DNA from: Mesotaenium endlicherianum
Lineage: Eukaryota > Streptophyta > Zygnematophyceae > Zygnematales > Mesotaeniaceae
Assembly: GCA_009602735.1 (NCBI GenBank)
Contig: WELA01009273.1
Span: forward strand, 527,283-591,282
Reading direction: 5' to 3'
Length of the DNA: 64,000 bases
Part shown: in pieces, positions 58,175-64,000 of the stretch
How the letters are laid out: the number at the start of each line of letters is the position of its first letter
Position numbering within the stretch: the stretch's first letter is position 1
The notes under the pieces: generated by a model
The model's input: the letters and a program-made list of their open reading frames with translations, nothing else
Told to the model about the DNA's origin: nothing
Databases searched by the model: none
Position numbers and translations under genes: made by a program

Positions 58175-59611
58175 GAGGATGCTAGAGATAGTGAGTCGTC
58201 ACTAGCTGCCCTCGTAGCAGGTATTATGGGTCCTGCTGAACTGGATTCACTATGCATGCCTGACAACCAGATAAAGGAGACCATCAGCAATATAGGCGTC
58301 CAGAGAGTGCACACTCTAGATGCTCTTGTTCGACCTGATGTCCAACATTTCTTTGCTACGTCAGGAGAACAATGCAAAAGTCAGGAAAAGACAGTCCCCC
58401 CTATCCTACTACATTGCATGATTGCAGGTAGGAAGAAGAGGGCATTTGTTGACGGAGGGGCGTCACATACTTTTATGCACAAGGACTTAGTTAAGCGGCT
58501 AAGGCTGCCTACTGTCACCCAAGGGAATAGAAAGATATTCCTTGGAGATGCCTCAAGTATCCCGGGAGGAGTCATAACAAAGCCTATTGAGGTCCAGTTA
58601 GGTTCTGGCATTGCAATTCTAACTGAAACGCTTGCATTTGAGGTACTCAACACTGCTTTTATAATCTCATGCTAGGCAGGTCCTGGCTTATTAGACATCA
58701 AGCTGAAGTGTGTTGGAGCAAGGGTACAGTTAAAGTAAGAGGAGCCAGTTATGGGCAGACCGACTTGGCACCCACCAGTGCTCTTCCTCTTGTCCTGTGT
58801 GGATGGCAAATGAAGGAAAAGAAGAGGCTTCCAGAAGGATGCAAGTTGCTGAATGCAATGGAGTTCGTCAAAAGCTGGAACCAGAAGGAAGACAGAATAG
58901 TCTGTCTGCTGCTAAGAGAGGTACCTCCTCAACCTGAAGAAGTGGTGGAGAAAAAGGTAAGCCCTCCGGAGCACCCTACTGCTGTGAAAATTGTTGCTCA
59001 GTACACAGACGTATTTAATATGCCTCCAGGACTACCCCCTAAGCGGGAAGTAGATCATAGGATTGATTTATTACCTGGTAGTCAACCACCCTGGCAACGC
59101 ACGTATGGCTTGTCTTATGTGGAGAGCGAGGAGTTGAAAACACAGATTGCAGAGCTTGAGGAAAATGGTTATATTTCNTTGCAGAGCTGGAGGAAAATGG
59201 TTACATTTCTCCCAGTAAATCACCGTACGGCGCACCTATCCTATTTGTTAAGAAAAAGGATGGCAGTATGCGGATGTGTGTGGATTACAGAGCCCTGAAC
59301 AAAATTAAAGTAAAAACCAAGTATGCTTTACCCAGAATCGAGGACTTGCTTGATACCCTGTCTGGTGCTAAGGTGTTCAGTAAGATAGATCTCAAGAGTG
59401 GTTATCATCAAATCAGAATTGCTGAGGGGGATGAACACAAGACTGCCTTCCGCACACGTTATGGACAGTATGAGTTCAACGTGATGCCATTTGGACTGAC
59501 TAATGCTCCTGCTACCTTTATGGGTGCAATGAATGACATTTTCAGACCTTATTTGGATAAGTTTGTGCAAGTTTTCCCGGATGATATTTTAATTTCTCTA
59601 AAGATGAAGCT
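58134..59611 (+). pseudogene. A2 protease and RT, truncated
   Basis: In the pol frame the protease shows [20 protein letters not shown] (about 58440-58500). One lost base near 58660 breaks the frame at VLNT...LGRSWL. The pre-RT region has [20 protein letters not shown]. At N 59178 about 30 bp (ENGYI codons) are repeated. RT resumes at 59268 with [27 protein letters not shown] and [12 protein letters not shown]. The catalytic box reads FPDD instead of FVDD, and C2 cuts the gene at 59612. Confidence 0.85.
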
Positions 59612-60355
59612 TGAAAGGGGCAAAGTGCCCTAGTGGAAGCGTAGTGACTCACGAGGAAAGGAACTAGTTGCCATCATACTAGAGAGTGCAGCGTCAAATC
59701 ACTAACAAAGCTTAGGAAAATTACTCAACATTTTGAGTAGCAAGAAACTACTCACAAATGATGTAGGATGAAAGGCCTTGTCATTACAAACCCGTAGAAA
59801 TTTACAGAAGTGAAAACTGATAAGAAACAAAGAAGTTATGCCTATTTATAATTTTCTGCCTAAGTGCTCCCCCCAAGGAGGAAGCTACGGATTTTCCTAA
59901 GTGTTCGTCAAATCGTCCCTTCCAGAATATTCGTGAGTAAGCCAGATCAGTCTAATCTGACGTGTCGGGCCGAATTGACGTCCACATACATGCATCGACA
60001 TTACTAGAATATTCTATCTTAGACGCGCTAGGCTAAACCGAAACTTCTAGGTAAATCGACCTAGTCGGCACTCCGCGTCAGCCGAACTTACGTGAAGGTT
60101 CGAGTTCATTCTAACGGGCCAGATCGCTCGACGCTGTCGGTCAATCCGACGGTCGCGCTCACCGCGAATTAAGGACAGTCGTCAACCGACCTCAAAACTA
60201 ATTAAACTTCGGAAATCCATAACTCTCTCAATACTTGACCAAATTCGATGAACTTTATATCAAAATGACCACAAAAATGCACTCTACACTACTATACAAT
60301 CAAAACATACTTTCATGATACTCAAAAATGCACTTCATAAACCTATGACCTTACA
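59612..60355 (-). repeat. C2 3' LTR
   Basis: 744 bp, TGTAAGG...CCCTTTCA on the minus strand. TATAAATAGG at 59841-59850 (minus). Its polypurine tract AAGGGGGATGA is at 60356-60366 on the minus strand. Confidence 0.92.
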
Positions 60356-63300
60356 TCATCCCCCTTCTCAAGATGCGACGTCCTCGACGCATTCTGCAGA
60401 TAACGTCTCAACTTACTCTTACAATGAGTCAAGTTGGCCTCTGGCTCCCAAGTGTTGTCGTCCGCATGGTAGCCTTTCCACTTGACCAGATACTCTTGGA
60501 CAACTCGTTGACCTCGCTTGACTCGTCGATCGCCGACAATCGCCTCCACTTCATACTCCAATACATCATCGATCTCGACCGGTGGTGGCGGTGTAGGTAG
60601 TCGTCCTGGATGTCCTTCATTCGGGTCAACGTATGGCCGTAGACAACTGACATGGAACACATCATGGATACGCCATCCTGGAGGAAGTTCCAACTTGTAG
60701 GTCACTAGATTCACCTGCTTGAGCACTTCAAAGGGACCTGTAAACCGTGCCCGCAGTTTCCTCTTGCCTGTGAAAGGTAGGTTCTCTGTGGACAAGAGTA
60801 CTTTGTCGCCCACTTGGAATGTCACTTCCCTCCTGTGCTTGTTAGCATGCTTGACCTGCTCTTGTTGTGCCTTCCGAATACACGTCTTCGCCATATCCCA
60901 AGTCTTGGCCATCTGCTCCATAAAAGCTTGTGTAGTAGGAACCTGAGTCTCCTTGGCCTTCTCCAACAAGATGTTCCCTGGATGATATACTTCTCTCCCA
61001 TAAACCATAGCGAATGGTGACTGCTTGGTCGATCCCTGCATGCTGTTGTTGTAGGCAAACTCCAACCCTGGTAGCTTCTTGTCCCACTCTGAAGGGTCTT
61101 CCATAGTGAAACTCCTGAGCACCTCTTGCAGAGTTCTGTTGAGCCTCTCACTCTGCCCGTCTGTCTGAGGGTGATAGGAAGTGCTCATACTCAGCTTGGT
61201 CCCCATCAAAGTAAACAATGACCGCCAAAAGTTGCTAGTAAACCTTGGATCCCGATCTGAAACAATCACCTTCGGCAACCCATGTAGCCTGAAAATATGA
61301 TCAAAGAATAGCCGTGCCACATCTGCTGCCGTAGAAGTCTCCTTCATGGGAATGAAGTGAGCCATCTTGCTGAGTCTGTCAGACACAACCCATACTGCAT
61401 CGTGCCCTTGACCACTGACTGGTAACGATGTGATGAAGTCCATAGCAATCTGCTCCCAAGGATACTCTGGAATAGGCAGGGGCTGCAATGTACCTCCCTT
61501 CTTTTGATTTGGTGTCTTGTTTCTCTGGCACGCATCGCAACTCCTGATCCACTCCTCGATGTCCTTGTCCATATTTCTCCAGTAGTATTCCCGCTTCAGC
61601 ACGCTTGCCGTCTTCTCGCTTCCAAAGTGTCCAGCATATAAGCAGTCATGATGCTCCGCAAGTAGTAAGTCTCGTAGCTCCTTGATGTCAGGTACCACCA
61701 CTCTCTTGGAATCACCATAATACCATATGCCGTCCTTCTTCTGCATACTCGAGTTGGACTCAGCTGCTCCACCATCAGCAAACTCTGGGTCCTCCTCATA
61801 ACCTCTTTGAAGCTTCTCCTTGAAGTCCATATTCTCCTTGATGACTGAGACAGCTGCAAGGTCACACCTCCTGGATAAAGCGTCTGCAGGGTTGATCTTC
61901 CCAGGTAAGTACTCAATCTTGTGGTCGAACTGTTGCAGAAACTCCATCCACCTTGCCTGTCTTGGTGTCAACGTTGGCTGCGTCATAAACTTCTCCAAGC
62001 TCTTGTGGTCGGTCTTGATGAACACCTTCCGGCCGTCCACATAACATCGCCAAATCCTCAAAGCCTGGATAATAGCCAACATCTCCCGCTCGTGTGCTGC
62101 ATAGTTTTGCTCAGCAGGACTCAACTTCCTGCTCTCATATGCCACAGGCTGCAATCCTTTGCCCTGGTCCTGGAGAAGAATGGCTCCCACTGCGAAATTT
62201 GATGCGTCCGTGATGATGGTGAAAGGAAGCTCTGGACTTGCAATTGCCAACACAGGTGCCTGTGTCAACAGCTCCTTAATCTTCTCAAAGGCTTGCTGCT
62301 CCTTGTCACCCCATAGCCACTTCTCCTGCTTCTTCAACATGTCCGTGAGCGGTGCACACACCTTGGCAAATCCTTCAATGAAACGTCGATAATAATTCGC
62401 CATGCCGAGGAAACTCCTGAGTTGATGAATATCAGCAGGTACCGGCCAATCTCTGACTGCTTGCACCTTCTTCTGCTCCACCTTGACTCCTTCAGCTCCC
62501 ACTATGTGTCCAAGAAACTCGACCTCCTTGAGACAGAAGTCGCACTTGCTCATCTTCCCATACAGCTTCTGATCTCTCAAGACCTCCAACACCTTCCTCA
62601 GATGCTCCACATGCTCTTCCAAGGTCTTCGAATAGATCAGGATGTCGTCCAAAAATACCACCACAAACTGGTCCAAGTAGGGTCTGAAGATACTATTCAT
62701 GAGTCCCATGAATGTAGCAGGTGCATTGGTCAATCCAAAAGGCATGACTGTGAACTCGAACAAACCATAGCGAGTTCTGAAAGCAGTCTTCTGAACGTCT
62801 CCTTCCGCAATCCGTACCTGGTGATAGCCACTCCTCAAATCGATCTTCGAGAAATACTTCGCCCCGACAAGCCTGTCAATCAACTCGTCCACTCGTGGAA
62901 GTGGGTACCTGTTCTTGATGGTGACCTTGTTGAGTGCCCGGTAGTCGACACACATCCTCATAGTCCCATCCTTCTTCTTCACAAATAAGACTGGCGCTGC
63001 AAATGGAGACTCGCTGGGTCGGATGAATCCCTTCTCCAATAACTCCGTCAGTTGCTTCTTCAACTCATCCAACTCCGCAAACGATTGTCGATAGGCGGGT
63101 CTCACTGGTGGCTTGCTCCCTGGTTCCAACTCAATCTTGTGCTCCATAGCTCTCTGTGGAGGTAGTCCTGCAGGTAGCTCCTCAGGAAATACGCACTTGA
63201 ACTCCTCCAACAGCGCCTTAATTTGGGCAGGCATCTCAGCAGGCTTCTTCTCTTGAGCAGTTGGGCTCTGCTCCTTCTGAGCAAGGGGATCAGACACCAC

Positions 63301-63930
63301 TACTTGCTCCTCCGGCGATGTACATTCGCCCAGGCTGTTAGGATTCACGCTTGCTCCACCTGATGACCTGGCCAGGGCCACCGAAACAAGGTACATCTCC
63401 TTCACCTGATTCGCCCTGCATAGCTTCTTAACTTGCAGGCTCGACAGAAGACAGTTACTTGTGGTCGTATCTACCTCCACCTGTTTCGCTGTCTCCATTC
63501 GACCATCACGCCCTTGGACTTTCACTTGTCCTGTGCTCCAGTGCACTTGAGGGTTGGCTTTCCTTAGCCATGGTCGGCCCAATATCACCTCATGGTGACC
63601 CAACTCTGCCTGCTCCATAACTTCCTTACTCCGGTGCCCCGCTACTTCCACGTGAATAGCTTCCGTAGGTGCACCACACTTGAGTCTCTGCCCATTTGCC
63701 AAAATTGCCTCCTTAGGCTCATAATGCTTCTGCACAGGGACTCGCCACTCTTTCACCAGCTTCTTGTGCACAAAGTTTGCACTTGCGCCACTGTCGATCA
63801 TACACTTCGCATTGTTGCCGTCGACCACTCCTTCCACGATAATAGGCTTGTCAACGTCTCGTCCTTTGCTTCTCGGCAGGTTCCTGGGGATAACCTCCTT
63901 GTGAGTTCTCGTCTTCACGCCACTAGACAC
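60343..63930 (-). CDS. C2 pol polyprotein
   Basis: 1,195 codons open on the minus strand from the first Met-type codon; translation would enter from gag upstream by a -1 shift. Domains: aspartic protease (IDSGASANF, about residue 48), RT ([24 protein letters not shown]), RNase H ([18 protein letters not shown]), integrase ([54 protein letters not shown]) and chromodomain ([24 protein letters not shown]). All catalytic residues are present. The stop region overlaps the first bases of the 3' LTR. Confidence 0.95.
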   Translation of the reverse strand: MSSGVKTRTHKEVIPRNLPRSKGRDVDKPIIVEGVVDGNNAKCMIDSGASANFVHKKLVKEWRVPVQKHYEPKEAILANGQRLKCGAPTEAIHVEVAGHRSKEVMEQAELGHHEVILGRPWLRKANPQVHWSTGQVKVQGRDGRMETAKQVEVDTTTSNCLLSSLQVKKLCRANQVKEMYLVSVALARSSGGASVNPNSLGECTSPEEQVVVSDPLAQKEQSPTAQEKKPAEMPAQIKALLEEFKCVFPEELPAGLPPQRAMEHKIELEPGSKPPVRPAYRQSFAELDELKKQLTELLEKGFIRPSESPFAAPVLFVKKKDGTMRMCVDYRALNKVTIKNRYPLPRVDELIDRLVGAKYFSKIDLRSGYHQVRIAEGDVQKTAFRTRYGLFEFTVMPFGLTNAPATFMGLMNSIFRPYLDQFVVVFLDDILIYSKTLEEHVEHLRKVLEVLRDQKLYGKMSKCDFCLKEVEFLGHIVGAEGVKVEQKKVQAVRDWPVPADIHQLRSFLGMANYYRRFIEGFAKVCAPLTDMLKKQEKWLWGDKEQQAFEKIKELLTQAPVLAIASPELPFTIITDASNFAVGAILLQDQGKGLQPVAYESRKLSPAEQNYAAHEREMLAIIQALRIWRCYVDGRKVFIKTDHKSLEKFMTQPTLTPRQARWMEFLQQFDHKIEYLPGKINPADALSRRCDLAAVSVIKENMDFKEKLQRGYEEDPEFADGGAAESNSSMQKKDGIWYYGDSKRVVVPDIKELRDLLLAEHHDCLYAGHFGSEKTASVLKREYYWRNMDKDIEEWIRSCDACQRNKTPNQKKGGTLQPLPIPEYPWEQIAMDFITSLPVSGQGHDAVWVVSDRLSKMAHFIPMKETSTAADVARLFFDHIFRLHGLPKVIVSDRDPRFTSNFWRSLFTLMGTKLSMSTSYHPQTDGQSERLNRTLQEVLRSFTMEDPSEWDKKLPGLEFAYNNSMQGSTKQSPFAMVYGREVYHPGNILLEKAKETQVPTTQAFMEQMAKTWDMAKTCIRKAQQEQVKHANKHRREVTFQVGDKVLLSTENLPFTGKRKLRARFTGPFEVLKQVNLVTYKLELPPGWRIHDVFHVSCLRPYVDPNEGHPGRLPTPPPPVEIDDVLEYEVEAIVGDRRVKRGQRVVQEYLVKWKGYHADDNTWEPEANLTHCKSKLRRYLQNASRTSHLEKGDDVRS

Positions 63931-63941
63931 CCCAGAACGAC

Positions 63942-64000
63942 TTACTGGCGTCCTCCTTTTTCCTGCTGTTGAGGTTGCTTCGCCTTCACATGACAGTCTC
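63942..64000 (-). CDS. C2 gag, last codons (partial)
   Basis: Minus-strand frame with [11 protein letters not shown]...GGRQ ending at TAA 63944-63942, matching the end of C1 gag. Pol is open in the -1 frame across this point. No canonical slippery heptamer was found here, unlike families A and B. Confidence 0.7.
   Translation of the reverse strand, partial: DCHVKAKQPQQQEKGGRQ

Larger units (their letters stand above)
1970..59178. other. Six isolated single-N joins
   Basis: Lone Ns occur at 1970, 6303, 24147, 42495, 46469 and 59178. Flanks are repeated at 1970 (1.46 kb), 46469 (~953 bp), 59178 (~30 bp around the ENGYI codons of A2), 42495 (AATCCT on both sides) and weakly at 24147 (TGCTT); 6303 lies at the end of a poly-C run. 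These look like unmerged overlaps, so local copy number and frame around them are not reliable. Confidence 0.8.
55924..59611 (+). mobile_element. A2: family A Ty3/gypsy chromovirus, 5' part
   Basis: 5' LTR 55924-56644, primer-binding site TGGTATCGGAGCAG at 56646, gag, protease and RT up to the C2 insertion at 59612. It is inserted in the D integrase region. The rest of A2 would lie beyond C2, outside the window. Confidence 0.9.
59612..64000 (-). mobile_element. C2: family C Ty3/gypsy chromovirus, minus strand, 3' part
   Basis: 3' LTR 59612-60355, polypurine tract, a complete pol and the last codons of gag at the window edge. It is inserted in A2 RT; the 5 bp at its left are AAGCT. The 5' LTR and most of gag lie beyond 64000. 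It looks much less decayed than C1. Confidence 0.93.

Overview
The window is eukaryotic nuclear DNA, most likely from an alga. A GC-rich host gene with GT-AG introns and pyrimidine-rich intron ends occupies about 1-7,200. The remaining ~57 kb is almost wholly retroelements and one DNA transposon stacked inside one another. A green-lineage host is suggested by the chromodomain Ty3/gypsy elements, their TGGTATCGGAGC-type primer-binding sites and a Ty3-like element carrying a cytosine methyltransferase, but the sequence does not fix the taxon. No tRNA, rRNA or CRISPR array was seen.

Region 1 (1-7,166, +): the 3' part of a Na+/H+ antiporter of the fungal-type CPA1 family. Five exons join in frame to 388 codons, and the 5' end is outside the window. 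A 1.46-kb block carrying exon 2 is repeated head to tail across a single N, so it is probably an assembly artefact. Region 2 (7,167-9,127): intergenic, with at most a decayed gag fragment.

Region 3 (about 9,128-28,440): the left stack. A decayed family A gypsy element on the minus strand (A0) has its LTR split by a piggyBac-like transposon at a TTAA site. The two piggyBac ends are 15.7 kb apart because a complete family B gypsy element (B1, TSD GAGAG) and a family C gypsy element (C1, minus strand) sit inside it. C1 itself carries a solo C LTR (TSD TGCAT).

Region 4 (28,441-55,923): family D, a Ty3-like element with the order gag, protease, C5-methyltransferase, RT, RNase H, integrase. Its methyltransferase is cut in two by family A copy A1 (33,840-52,549). 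A1 was in turn hit by three C elements, now solo LTRs, and by family B copy B2, which lies inside A1's chromodomain. Between A1 pol and its 3' LTR is an unrecognised accessory reading frame flanked by two copies of the polypurine tract.

Region 5 (55,924-64,000): a second family A copy (A2) inserted in the D integrase region. A2 is cut by a family C element (C2, minus strand) whose 1,195-codon pol is open and which runs off the window.

Families A and B keep sequence signals for -1 ribosomal frameshifting at the gag/pol junction (slippery heptamer plus hairpin). B1 is the only complete, apparently intact element; C2 pol is also intact. A0, C1, the piggyBac transposase, D, A1 and A2 are broken. 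B2 has a premature stop in gag, and its pol looks intact if an assembly duplication at 46,469 is collapsed. Six isolated single Ns mark suspect joins, and at least five of them have repeated flanks.
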